Shown: positions 50,122-58,449 of the stretch, piece after piece | Position numbering within the stretch: the stretch's first letter is position 1 | Layout: the number at the start of each line of letters is the position of its first letter | NCBI GenBank assembly: GCA_019636235.1 | Contig: JAHBXW010000002.1 | Location: forward strand, 372,001 to 436,000 | Direction: 5' to 3' | Origin: Planctomyces sp. | GTDB taxonomy: Bacteria > Planctomycetota > Planctomycetia > Planctomycetales > Planctomycetaceae | DNA length: 64,000 nucleotides | Notes under the pieces: generated by a model | Told to the model about the DNA's origin: nothing | Seen by the model: the letters and a program-made list of their open reading frames with translations, nothing else | Database searches by the model: none | Position numbers and translations under genes: made by a program

Positions 50122-50179
50122 GCTCGTCCGCCCGGCGACGTCCCCCCAGTTCCATCGCACCGCACACCGGCAGACACTC

Positions 50180-51313
50180 ATGGATGCGCTCGACTATGCC
50201 CGCGACCTGGTCGCCATTCCGTCGGTGTCGGCGGACAGCAACCTGCCGGCGACGGACTACGTCGAGCGGCAACTGCGGCGGCTGGGGTTCGAAACCGAAC
50301 GGCTCGAGTACGACGACCCCAAGGGCGTCCGCAAGGCCAGCGTCGTCGGCCGTCGCGGACAGGGGGCGGGAGGCTTCGCTTACTTCTGCCACTCCGACGT
50401 CGTGCCGGCGGATGACTGGTCGATCGCGGAGCACGGGCCATTCGAGCCGAAAGTCAGCGACGGGCGGCTGTATGGACGCGGCAGTTGCGACATGAAGGGC
50501 TCGCTGGCCTGCATGCTGGCCGCGGCCGAGCGGTTCTCGGCGGCGACGCTCGCCCATCCGGCGTACATCGCCTGCACCGCGGATGAAGAGGTCGGCTACC
50601 ACGGCGCGCGGCAGGTGGCCGCCGAATCGCGGTTGTTCCGACAAATGGTCGAGGGGGGCGCGCGGGGGGTCGTCGGCGAACCGACGCGCCTGGAAGTCGT
50701 CTATTCCCACAAGGGGAGCTGCGGATTCAAAGCCATATCGCGGGGCCGGGCGGCGCACTCCAGCACGGCGCGGGGCATCAATGCGAACCTGAAAATGATC
50801 CCGTTTCTCGCCGAGATGAAACGGATTCACGACGAGCTGGAGCAGGATCCCGCCTGGCAGGACGCGTCGTTCGATCCGCCGACGGTCAGTTGGAACATCG
50901 GCGTCAATGACCACACCCGCGCGATCAACATCACCCCGCCGCAGAGCATCTGCACCGTCTATTTCCGACCGATGCCCGGGCAGCCCTTCCAGATGCTGCT
51001 GGATCGCGCCCGCGACGCGGCTGTCGCACAGGGGCTGGAGTTCCAGGTGTTCGTCGAGGGCAAGCCGCTCGAGGGCCGGGCCGATTCGCCCTACATTCGC
51101 GAAGTCCTGGACCTGGCCGGACGGGACCAGGCGATGACGGTCAGCTACGGCACGGACGGGGCCATGCTGGGGGCGCTCGAACGCCTGTGCGTGATCGGTC
51201 CGGGAGACATCGCGCAGGCGCACACCAGCGACGAATGGATCGAGCTCGATCAACTCGAACAGGGAACCGACCTGTACGCCCGCATGATCGAGCAGTGGTG
51301 CGCGACCCCCTGA
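50180..51313 (+). CDS. M20 metallopeptidase (ArgE/DapE/ACY1 type)
   Basis: A 377-residue zinc-dependent amidohydrolase. Metal and catalytic residues: His71 and Asp73 in CHSDVVPADDW, Asp104 in GRGSCDMKGS, Glu136-Glu137 in ADEEVGYHGA, and a C-terminal IGPGDIAQAHTSDEWIELDQ with the last His ligand. It resembles ArgE (acetylornithine deacetylase) or DapE (succinyl-diaminopimelate desuccinylase). The C-terminal line is closer to ArgE. ATG 50180 gives a normal M20 start; the frame continues upstream into surE with unconserved sequence. dapB lies two genes downstream, which makes DapE worth considering. Confidence 0.88.
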   Translation: MDALDYARDLVAIPSVSADSNLPATDYVERQLRRLGFETERLEYDDPKGVRKASVVGRRGQGAGGFAYFCHSDVVPADDWSIAEHGPFEPKVSDGRLYGRGSCDMKGSLACMLAAAERFSAATLAHPAYIACTADEEVGYHGARQVAAESRLFRQMVEGGARGVVGEPTRLEVVYSHKGSCGFKAISRGRAAHSSTARGINANLKMIPFLAEMKRIHDELEQDPAWQDASFDPPTVSWNIGVNDHTRAINITPPQSICTVYFRPMPGQPFQMLLDRARDAAVAQGLEFQVFVEGKPLEGRADSPYIREVLDLAGRDQAMTVSYGTDGAMLGALERLCVIGPGDIAQAHTSDEWIELDQLEQGTDLYARMIEQWCATP

Positions 51314-51320
51314 ACTCCCG

Positions 51321-52628
51321 ATGAGCACCGAGCCCGGGCCCGAGGGGCACGATCCGTACCTCGCTTTCCGCATCCCGACCTACCGGGTCTTCGCGGCCAG
51401 CTACATCCTGGCCGTCATCGGCAGCCAGATCCTGGCGACCGCCGTGCAGTGGGACATCTACGCGCTCACGAAGTCCAAACTCAGCCTGGCATGGATCGGC
51501 GCGACCAACGCCATCCCGCTGATCGCCCTGTCGCTGCCGGCCGGACATGTCGTCGACGTCATGCCGCGGCGGAAAATCCTGCTGATCACCCAGGTGATTC
51601 TCATCGCCGTTCCGTGGGGCATGGCGATCGCCGTTCATTATGCGACGGACCGCGAGCGAGTCCCGCTGCTGTATGTCCTGTCCGCACTCAATGCCATCAC
51701 ACTGACGTTCGCCCGCCCCGCCCGCGTCGCGCTGCTGCCGAATCTGATTCCGCGGTCGGCGTTCGCGAACGCCTTCACCTGGAACAGCAGCCTGTACGAG
51801 ACATCCTCGTGGGTGGGGCCGGCGATCGCCGGGTTCCTGCTGACGCTGGGCGTGGAATGGGCCTACTGGGCGTCCGGCCTGTGCGTGCTGTTCTGCCTGG
51901 GCCTGACCCTGAAGCTGCCGAGTCCTCCGGCGTCGGTTTCGGCCCGAACGGCGAGCTGGCAATCGCTGGTCGCGGGAGTGCGTTTCGTCTGGCGATCGGA
52001 GCTGTTGCTGGCGGCGCTCAGCCTGGACCTGCTGGCCGTGTTGCTGGGGGGCGCGGTGTATCTGTTGCCGGTGTTCGCCCAGGAACGGCTGTTCGTATCG
52101 GGGCTGGGATATGGTTTTCTGCGGGCCGCGCCGGCGCTCGGCGCGGCGATGATGGCCGTGTTCCAGGCGCACTATCCCTCGCGGCGGCGAGTCGGCCGGC
52201 GGATGCTGTGGGCTGTGGCGGGCTTCGGCGCAGCGACGATCGTGTTCGGGCTGTCGACGTCGTACTGGCTGAGCCTGGCGATGCTGGTTCTCGTCGGCGC
52301 GTTCGACAATGTCAGCGTCGTCGTGCGGCATACGCTGGTGCAGAGCCTGACGCCCGACTCGATGCGCGGCCGGGTCTCGGCGGTGAACCAGGTGTTCATC
52401 GGCGCCAGCAACGAACTGGGGGGCGTGGAATCCGGACTGACCGCGCACTGGTTCGGCCCGGTGCTGTCCGTCGTGCTGGGCGGGCTGGGGACGATCGGCA
52501 TCGTGCTGGGCGTGGCTTACAAAGCGCCGCGTCTCAGGCGGCTGCAGTCCCTGTACGATCTCGAACCGGAACCGGAGGAGCCGGAGGCCGAGCGAAGCAC
52601 GTCCGCCGGCGGAATCTCCTCAAGTTGA
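51321..52628 (+). CDS. MFS transporter (enterobactin-exporter-like)
   Basis: A 435-residue inner-membrane transporter of the major facilitator superfamily with about 12 hydrophobic segments. Features include SYILAVIGSQILATAVQWD, the loop 2-3 motif GHVVDVMPRRKILLIT, and SMRGRVSAVNQVFIGASNELG in the second half, typical of the EntS/MFS_3 group. The substrate is unknown. It has a cytosolic Glu/Pro-rich tail. It starts 7 bases after the M20 gene, so the two are likely co-transcribed. No clear ribosome binding site is visible. Confidence 0.88.
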   Translation: MSTEPGPEGHDPYLAFRIPTYRVFAASYILAVIGSQILATAVQWDIYALTKSKLSLAWIGATNAIPLIALSLPAGHVVDVMPRRKILLITQVILIAVPWGMAIAVHYATDRERVPLLYVLSALNAITLTFARPARVALLPNLIPRSAFANAFTWNSSLYETSSWVGPAIAGFLLTLGVEWAYWASGLCVLFCLGLTLKLPSPPASVSARTASWQSLVAGVRFVWRSELLLAALSLDLLAVLLGGAVYLLPVFAQERLFVSGLGYGFLRAAPALGAAMMAVFQAHYPSRRRVGRRMLWAVAGFGAATIVFGLSTSYWLSLAMLVLVGAFDNVSVVVRHTLVQSLTPDSMRGRVSAVNQVFIGASNELGGVESGLTAHWFGPVLSVVLGGLGTIGIVLGVAYKAPRLRRLQSLYDLEPEPEEPEAERSTSAGGISSS

Positions 52629-52696
52629 TTTCGCCCGGCAAAGCGGCGACGCTATCGGCCGCGTCCGTTTTCGACCCGGCAGGAACCCCCGCAGCC

Positions 52697-53506
52697 ATGA
52701 CCAGGAAGTCCGATCGCCTTCAGCTTGCCGTGCATGGCGCCGCCGGCCGCATGGGACTGCGCGTCGTCAGCCTTGCGCTGCAGGATGCGGAACTGCAGGT
52801 CGCGGCGGCGATCGAATCGGCCGGCAATCCGCAGCAGGGACGCGACCTGGGAGAACTCGCCGGGCCGGGCGCGAAAGGCGTCGTCATCGGAACCGAAATC
52901 CCGCTCGGCATCGACGTGCTGATCGACTTCTCGACTCCCGAGGCGGCCGTGGCGATCGCTCAGAAATGCGCCGAACGCCGGATCGCCGCGGTGATCGCGA
53001 CGACGGGCCTCTCCGAGGCGCAGCGGGACGAGGTCCAGGCCGCCGCGCAACTGACGCCGATCGTCTTCGCCCCCAGCATGAGCCTTGCCGTCAACGTGGC
53101 GATGAAGCTGGTTCGCGAGGCCGCTCGCGCTCTCCGGGGGATTCCCGACGGCGTGGACGTGGAGATCGTCGAGCGGCATCACCGGTTCAAGGAAGACGCG
53201 CCCAGCGGCACGGCCCTGAAGTTCGGCCAGATCATTGCCGACGAGATGGGGCAGACCGAGCACCGCCACGGCCGCGAAGGGCAGACGGGGCAGCGGCCGC
53301 GCAACGAGATCGCCTATCACGCGGTCCGCACGGGCGACAACGTCGGCGAGCACGAGATCATCTTCGGGCTGATGGGCGAGACGCTGGAGGTCTATGTCCG
53401 GGGCCACACGCGGGACAGCTACGCGTACGGGGCGCTGGCGGCGGCGAAGTTTCTTGTCGGCCGCGGCGCCGGGCTGTACACGATGGCGGACGTGCTGGGC
53501 CTGTGA
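52697..53506 (+). CDS. dapB: 4-hydroxy-tetrahydrodipicolinate reductase
   Basis: Second committed enzyme of diaminopimelate/lysine synthesis; reduces the dihydrodipicolinate precursor with NAD(P)H. The 269-residue product has the nucleotide-binding motif VHGAAGRMG (12-20), DVLIDFSTPEA, IATTGLSEAQRDEV, FAPSMSLAVNV, the substrate motif EIVERHHRFKEDAPSGTAL and the C-terminal LYTMADVLGL. The start is ATG 52697, separated from the MFS gene by 68 bases. It is the last gene before the repeat-rich region. Confidence 0.96.
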   Translation: MTRKSDRLQLAVHGAAGRMGLRVVSLALQDAELQVAAAIESAGNPQQGRDLGELAGPGAKGVVIGTEIPLGIDVLIDFSTPEAAVAIAQKCAERRIAAVIATTGLSEAQRDEVQAAAQLTPIVFAPSMSLAVNVAMKLVREAARALRGIPDGVDVEIVERHHRFKEDAPSGTALKFGQIIADEMGQTEHRHGREGQTGQRPRNEIAYHAVRTGDNVGEHEIIFGLMGETLEVYVRGHTRDSYAYGALAAAKFLVGRGAGLYTMADVLGL

Positions 53507-53959
53507 CGCGCGGTCGCGCGATGGAGTCGGGCGGTGGGCCGTGAGGCGTTAGGGCGGCATCGCGCACGCGTTCTCAGGCGATTGGTCAATGGTCATCGCG
53601 GATTGGTCAATGGTCATTGATTGACGCGGTTGCGGCACACGCCGGATGCATCAGCGACGCCTGGTGCGCCGCAGGGTGGCGTCGAGCCGGGCGAGTCCGC
53701 AGGGCGAGCCGGCGAAGACCCACCATCCACGACGCCCACAGTGGACTGACTTCCCCCGCTCGCCAATTCCATTTGCACTTTGCAATTGCCGTTTTGCAAT
53801 TTGCAAAGACGCCGGACATGCAGCGGGTCTCGTGCCTCGACCACACCCTACGGCGTTGGCCCGGGGAGGCGCTCGCCCCGGGGCTTCCCTCGTTTCGCCT
53901 GGTCCAGCCCCGGCAACACGCTGTACCCGTTTGAAAACAGGGCGCGCTGACCGGCCGCA
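53507..53959. other. Repeat-rich intergenic region after dapB
   Basis: A stretch of about 450 bases with no credible gene. It starts with two copies of GATTGGTCAATGGTCAT (53580-53596 and 53601-53617), followed at 53641 by the first copy of the 334-bp direct repeat. No clear terminator was seen after dapB. Confidence 0.7.
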
Positions 53960-53974
53960 TTAGGGGCCGTTGCC
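53641..53974. repeat. 334-bp direct repeat, copy A
   Basis: Identical by eye over all 334 bases to 54936-55269, offset 1295 bases, same orientation. It contains a 20-base imperfect inverted pair (CGCCGCAGGGTGGCGTCGAG at 53667-53686 and its near-complement at 53836-53855, 17 of 20 matching) and an AT-rich run of TTTGCA/GCAATT words at about 53765-53807. Its right end contributes the last four codons and the stop of the secretin-like gene. The GTAGGGTG-type arms resemble short interspersed repeats seen in many bacterial genomes. Confidence 0.95.
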
Positions 53975-54838
53975 GCGACTGGCGCCCACCAGAAACACCC
54001 GGTGTCGCTTCTCGTTCCCCTGGACGCTGACCAAACCGCCGAGCGCGATCGTTTCGTCGAACGACAGCTCGACGAGGGTGTTGATTCGCTGTTGAGTCAA
54101 TGCGGGCCCCGCCTCGACATCGGCGGTCGCCTCACTTGCGGCGTCGATCTCCGATCGCTGGATGGCGATCTGCAGCAGCAAGCGGTCCGGCGATAGCAGG
54201 CGCGCCACGGCCTCCACGCGGCTCCCGACAGTCATCGTCTTCGCCTCCTCCGGGCTGTACCCGTACTGCAGGCCGGCTTTGACCGGATACGTCCCGCCTG
54301 AATGGACGATCGCCGGGCTCCCGTTCGTCGTCGCCAGAGAGACGTCTGCCAATACTCGGACGCCGGGCGAGTCGAGCAGAGACTGCACTTCGGAAGGACG
54401 CAGGCACGGCGGGGCGCCGGCCCGCACCTTTGGTTCGCCGGAGCCCGTCGACCCCAACGAGAGGAAATCCAAATGACGCTCCTCGATGAGTTCATGCTGG
54501 ACATCCAGCACCAGGACGCGGAGGTGAATCAGCTCCACCAGTTCAAGGGCTGTCAGCAACGCCTCCAGCCGGTCCTCAATCCCCTGTCGCTCCTGTCGCA
54601 ACTGGTCCAAAGCCGTACGCAATTCCTGGAGCTCGGCTTCGAGCTCGGGGGCTTCGCGGCGTGTCTGGGATGGGGCCGCCTCGTCGTCCGGCTGAGCCGC
54701 CGCATCAAGGGCCTCCCCCGGTTCTGCGACGAGCGCGCCGATTGGCCTGGGCAGTGCGCGTCGTGCGGGTTCCGCAGCGTCGGAGATCGAGGGTGTGGCG
54801 ACGCACGCAAGCAGTGCGAGACACGCGGAACGAAACAT
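53960..54838 (-). CDS. Secretin-like protein (type II/III secretion domain)
   Basis: A 292-residue exported protein: signal peptide FRSACLALLACVATPSIS, an Ala/Pro-rich linker, a coiled-coil stretch (ELEAELQELRTALDQLRQER, about 65-95) and a C-terminal part like the secretin core. The phrases VRVLADVSLATTNGSPAIVH, SGGTYPVK, GSRVEAVARLLSPDRLLLQI and VELSFDETIALGGLVSVQ match the strand pattern of T2SS/T3SS secretins. It is far shorter than a full secretin and lacks N-domains. ATG 54838 was chosen; the open frame continues upstream into repeat copy B. The last residues GNGP and stop lie inside repeat copy A, so the original C-terminus may have been replaced. Confidence 0.72.
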   Translation of the reverse strand: MFRSACLALLACVATPSISDAAEPARRALPRPIGALVAEPGEALDAAAQPDDEAAPSQTRREAPELEAELQELRTALDQLRQERQGIEDRLEALLTALELVELIHLRVLVLDVQHELIEERHLDFLSLGSTGSGEPKVRAGAPPCLRPSEVQSLLDSPGVRVLADVSLATTNGSPAIVHSGGTYPVKAGLQYGYSPEEAKTMTVGSRVEAVARLLSPDRLLLQIAIQRSEIDAASEATADVEAGPALTQQRINTLVELSFDETIALGGLVSVQGNEKRHRVFLVGASRGNGP

Positions 54839-54935
54839 CAGGCAGCTCTTTCGCCAGGACGGGACAGCAGGCCCGACAAGCCACGCCGGGATTGTGCCCG
54901 GGCTGTGCAATCTCGGGCAAGAGGAATCCGATTCG

Positions 54936-55269
54936 GCCGGATGCATCAGCGACGCCTGGTGCGCCGCAGGGTGGCGTCGAGCCGGGCGAGTCCGCAGGGC
55001 GAGCCGGCGAAGACCCACCATCCACGACGCCCACAGTGGACTGACTTCCCCCGCTCGCCAATTCCATTTGCACTTTGCAATTGCCGTTTTGCAATTTGCA
55101 AAGACGCCGGACATGCAGCGGGTCTCGTGCCTCGACCACACCCTACGGCGTTGGCCCGGGGAGGCGCTCGCCCCGGGGCTTCCCTCGTTTCGCCTGGTCC
55201 AGCCCCGGCAACACGCTGTACCCGTTTGAAAACAGGGCGCGCTGACCGGCCGCATTAGGGGCCGTTGCC
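54936..55269. repeat. 334-bp direct repeat, copy B
   Basis: Second copy of the repeat at 53641-53974, same orientation, no difference found on base-by-base reading. The internal imperfect inverted arms fall at 54962-54981 and 55131-55150. Its right boundary (55269/55270) is exactly where recognisable IS110 coding sequence ends. The two copies flank a 961-base segment holding the secretin-like gene, so recombination between them would remove or duplicate a 1295-base unit. Confidence 0.95.
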
Positions 55270-55500
55270 AGCGAATCCACCGCCAGTGCGTCTGCGTCCA
55301 GTGCGTGCGGCCCTCGGTGAACCGGCGCTCGTTCCGCAGCAGGTACTTCCCCGGCGTTCGGCGAGCCGGGCGTCTTCGCGGGCCCGCTCCAGGTCCCGCA
55401 AGGTTTCGGCGTGTTCGTCGGGGATCCAGATCGGCGTCAGGTCTCCCGAGCGGAGGAAATGCGCCAGCTAGCGGGCGACCGACCGTGCCCGAGCCGTGGG
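55270..55500 (-). pseudogene. IS110-family transposase fragment (decayed)
   Basis: Conceptual translation on the minus strand gives LAHFLRSGDLTPIWIPDEHA, ETLRDLERAREDARLAERR, then after a frame change near 55347 KYLLRNERRFTEGRTHWTQT and HWRWIRW. This matches the middle part of IS110/IS116/IS902 transposases ('DRRDA-KLA...GDLTPVWVPD...L-DL-RAREDA...KFLLRHGRR...TQTH'). An in-frame TAG (55468-55470) sits where a Lys codon is expected, after a degraded DRRDA motif. The N- and C-terminal parts are missing. The fragment stops at repeat copy B. Confidence 0.78.
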
Positions 55501-55840
55501 GCTCATCACCTCGGAATCGCGCCTCTCGTGCGTGGCCGCGGCTGGAGCAGGCTGCGACCAGTCGAGGTTCCGGAGGAAGCGACGCGCATGACGGTTATTC
55601 GCCACGCGTCGAGAACGACGTGGGGGATTGGAGAAGCCGGGGAAGCAGCCGCGGCCGCTGGTCCTTCGCGACGGCGTCAAGAGCGTCCGATTTGGAATTG
55701 TGTCGCACGGCGGTCCTTCGGTAGAAACTGCCGCTTCTGGCGGCGGTCGATCGGCGGATGCGGTCGACGCGCTGGAACAGCACGGCGCGGCGACGGCCGA
55801 ACGACGCCCGTGCTGCCGCAACCTGGCAGGGAGGCCGGTC

Positions 55841-56644
55841 ATGGGTGGAAATGGAAGCGGCTCATTCGCCGCGATCCTGTTGTCGATTCCGCTGTCAGCG
55901 GTGGCGCTGATGAGCGTGTTTGGCGTGCCGCAACTGTCGAACATCATTTCGTCCCGAAACGATGATGACGGGGCGGAGATCAATCGCGGACGCGACAGCA
56001 GCCGAAGCCGCACCCGCCGCCGGTCCAGCGACATCGACTCCGCGGAATGGGATTCGGCCGAACTGTGGTCCGATGAGGAGGATGACCTCACGGATCCGGA
56101 CGAAGATCTGCTGCTGGATGAAGCTCCGCGCTCGCGGAGCGGCGGCCTGGCCAGCCGTTCGTCCCGCAACGGGAGCGGGGCGACGCAGAAGCCGCTCACC
56201 AAGCCCGGGGGCCGGTTTCGGGGCGCGATCGTCGACGACACCCTGCTGGACGATGATCCGCTGGCGGATTTTGACGATCCCGAGCCCAGCAACGTCCGCA
56301 CAAACCGGCAGCCGTTCGCCTCGACCTCTCCGTCGCGGACGGCCATGCAAGACGACAGCGTTCTGCAGACGGCAGGCACGCGGAGTTCGCCCGGGACGTT
56401 TGATGCGGCCATTCAGCGGGCGCGCAAACTGGGCGTCGAGCGGTATCACCTCGAACAGGGGCTGAGTCCGGACACGTATCTGTTCATCGCGCTGGTCGAC
56501 ACGGCCGCGGCATCCGGGGCGATCCACCGCTTCGAAGCGGAGGCGCGGGATCCGATCGCGGCGGTGGACGACGTCATTGCCCAGATCGCGGATTGGAAGA
56601 AGTCCGGAGGGGCGGGCGGGCGCCGGGCGGAGTTTGGGCCGTGA
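55841..56644 (+). CDS. Hypothetical protein with N-terminal membrane segment
   Basis: A 267-residue protein with one N-terminal hydrophobic segment (GGNGSGSFAAILLSIPLSAV, about 5-30) and a long disordered region rich in Asp, Glu, Arg and Ser (SDIDSAEWDSAELWSDEEDD, TDPDEDLLLDEAPRS). A C-terminal ordered domain of about 85 residues follows (TFDAAIQRARKLGVERYHLE ... FIALVDTAAASGAIHRFEAE). No family recognised. GGGAGG lies 7 bases before ATG 55841. Its stop overlaps the scpB start (TGATG), so it is coupled to scpB. Confidence 0.7.
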   Translation: MGGNGSGSFAAILLSIPLSAVALMSVFGVPQLSNIISSRNDDDGAEINRGRDSSRSRTRRRSSDIDSAEWDSAELWSDEEDDLTDPDEDLLLDEAPRSRSGGLASRSSRNGSGATQKPLTKPGGRFRGAIVDDTLLDDDPLADFDDPEPSNVRTNRQPFASTSPSRTAMQDDSVLQTAGTRSSPGTFDAAIQRARKLGVERYHLEQGLSPDTYLFIALVDTAAASGAIHRFEAEARDPIAAVDDVIAQIADWKKSGGAGGRRAEFGP

Positions 56645-57405
56645 TGTGGGGCGGAAGCCGCGCGGGACGGGTCTTTCAACAACGCGGCGACTGGGAAGAG
56701 CCGCGTTCCGCGGCAGCGGGCGGCGAGTTTCTCAAGGCGTTGTGCCGCCGGCGGGACCATGCCGTCGGTGCGACGGGAGGCGAATCGCCGCAGCGCCGGT
56801 CTCCAAAAATGGCGCGTGTCGAGGCGGCGCTGATGGTGGCGGACTCTCCGCTTTCGGCTCGGCGGATCGCGCAGTCCGCGGCGCTTGTCGACGCCGGCGA
56901 GGCGCGGCGATTCATCGACGCGCTCAACGAACTCTATGACGCGGGGGGCTCGGCGTTCCGCGTTGAACGCGTGGGGGCCGGATTTCAGATGCTGACCCGG
57001 CCGATCTTCGCGCGCTGGCTGGACCGGCTGCATCAGCGGCAGGCACGGCTGAAGCTGTCGGCGCCGGCGCTGGAGACGCTGGCCGTGATCGCCTACCGGC
57101 AGCCCATCACGCGGGCGGATATCGAATCGGTGCGGGGCGTGCAGTCGGCCGAGATTCTCAAACAACTGATGGAGCGGAACCTGGTGAAGATCGTCGGCGA
57201 GGACGATTCGCTGGGCCGGCCGTACCTGTACGGCACGACTCGGCAGTTCCTGGAGTCGTACGGGCTGCGGAATCTCGACGAACTTCCCATGGGGGAACGG
57301 CTGCGAAGTCCGGCGACGACGAAAGGGTTGCTCAAGCCGGCTCCGGCCGGCGAGCAGGAGGCCGCCGACAATGCGGCCGCGGAGACCGCGCCGGCGGCGG
57401 GATAA
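56644..57405 (+). CDS. scpB: Segregation and condensation protein B
   Basis: Kleisin-interacting subunit of the Smc-ScpAB condensin, needed for chromosome organisation. After a poorly conserved leader of about 55 residues, the 253-residue product shows ScpB winged-helix features: VEAALMVADSPLSARRIAQS, FRVERVGAGFQMLTRP, LKLSAPALETLAVIAYRQPI and TRADIESVRGVQSAEILKQL, then GRPYLYGTTRQFLESYGLRN. The C-terminus is an Ala/Pro/Glu tail. The true start could be an internal Met near MARVEAAL (residue 56). No scpA gene lies in the window. Confidence 0.9.
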   Translation: MWGGSRAGRVFQQRGDWEEPRSAAAGGEFLKALCRRRDHAVGATGGESPQRRSPKMARVEAALMVADSPLSARRIAQSAALVDAGEARRFIDALNELYDAGGSAFRVERVGAGFQMLTRPIFARWLDRLHQRQARLKLSAPALETLAVIAYRQPITRADIESVRGVQSAEILKQLMERNLVKIVGEDDSLGRPYLYGTTRQFLESYGLRNLDELPMGERLRSPATTKGLLKPAPAGEQEAADNAAAETAPAAG

Positions 57406-57423
57406 GTCGCCGTTCGACGCGCG

Positions 57424-58449
57424 TCAGCCCTGCACGCTGAAGCGATGGACGGTCGTCTGGCGATAGGCTTCGCCGGGGCGCAGTACGGTCGTGGGGAACT
57501 TCGGCTGGTTCGGCGAATCCGGATAGTGCTGACACTCGAGGCAGAAGGCCCCGTGCCGGGGCTGGCCGCCGCTGGAAGCGGTTCCATTAAAGTGATTGGC
57601 CGTGTACAGCTGGACGCCTGGTTCGGTGGTCAACACCTCCATGACGCGCCCGGATTTGGGGTCGATCGCCCGGGCGGCGGGGCGCAGCGTTGCGTCCCAG
57701 CCGTTGATGGCGTAGCACAGGTCATATCCGCCGGGAGTCTCGGCGATGTGCAGGCCGATGTCGCGCGGGGAAGTGAAGTCGTACGCCGTGCCGGCCGCGG
57801 GGAAGATGTCGCCCGTCACCAGGACGTCCTTGTCAAAGCCCAGGTAACGATCGGCGAACAACTGGAGCTGCTGGGAATAGACGTCGCCGCTGTCGACGCC
57901 GGCGAGATTGAAATAGGCGTGGTTGGTGACGTTCAGGACGGTCGGCGCGTCGGTCGTCGCCTCGTAGTCGAGGACGAGTTCGTTCTCTCCGGTGACGCGA
58001 TAGGTGACGGCGACATCGAGGTTTCCGGGATAATTCTCTTCGCCGTCCAGGCTGCGATAACGGAACGTGACGCCGTCGCCCGCGGCGGTTGAGGCGGCGG
58101 ACCAGACGCGCTTGCTGAACCCGACGTTGCCGCCGTGCAGGTGGTTCGGCCCGTTGTTGACAACCAGTGAGTATTCGCGGCCGTCGAGCGTGAACTTGCC
58201 TTTGGCGATGCGGTTCGCGAACCGGCCGCAGATCGCGCCCAGCGAGGAGGGATTCTCCACGTAGTCGGTCGCGTTCGCATGCCGGACGTTGACGTTGGCG
58301 GACTTGCCGTTGCGGTCCGGGACGAACAGGTCGACGATCGCGGCGCCCAGATTGGTGAGCGTCGTCTTGAGGCCGCGGCCGTTATCGAGGGTGAACAGCA
58401 GAATGTCGCGGCCCGCGGTCGTGCCCCATTTCTCAACAGTGACGCTCAT
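57424..58449 (-). CDS. galM: Aldose 1-epimerase (galactose mutarotase)
   Basis: Interconverts alpha and beta anomers of hexoses. The 341-residue product has NLGAAIVDLFVPDRNGKSAN near the start, GAICGRFANRIAKGKFTLDG, NNGPNHLHGGNVGFSKRVW (catalytic His region), TNHAYFNLAG (second His) and GVQLYTANHFNG, with a C-terminal catalytic Glu region CLECQHYPDSPN. It has no signal peptide. ATG 58449 has GGAG 7 bases upstream; the longer frame adds unrelated residues. It is convergent with scpB, with 18 bases between them. Confidence 0.94.
   Translation of the reverse strand: MSVTVEKWGTTAGRDILLFTLDNGRGLKTTLTNLGAAIVDLFVPDRNGKSANVNVRHANATDYVENPSSLGAICGRFANRIAKGKFTLDGREYSLVVNNGPNHLHGGNVGFSKRVWSAASTAAGDGVTFRYRSLDGEENYPGNLDVAVTYRVTGENELVLDYEATTDAPTVLNVTNHAYFNLAGVDSGDVYSQQLQLFADRYLGFDKDVLVTGDIFPAAGTAYDFTSPRDIGLHIAETPGGYDLCYAINGWDATLRPAARAIDPKSGRVMEVLTTEPGVQLYTANHFNGTASSGGQPRHGAFCLECQHYPDSPNQPKFPTTVLRPGEAYRQTTVHRFSVQG

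Larger units (their letters stand above)
54839..55840. other. Gap with repeat copy B and IS110 remnant
   Basis: About 1 kb without an intact gene. From left to right: leader of the secretin-like gene (54839-54935), repeat copy B (54936-55269), a decayed IS110 transposase fragment (about 55270-55500, minus strand) and about 340 bases leading to the next gene in which nothing was recognised. Confidence 0.75.

Noticed and set aside
53607-53960. 117-codon frame inside repeat copy A (also present in copy B)
   Set aside because: It is a translation of the interspersed repeat, with Arg/Ala/His-rich sequence and no independent coding evidence.
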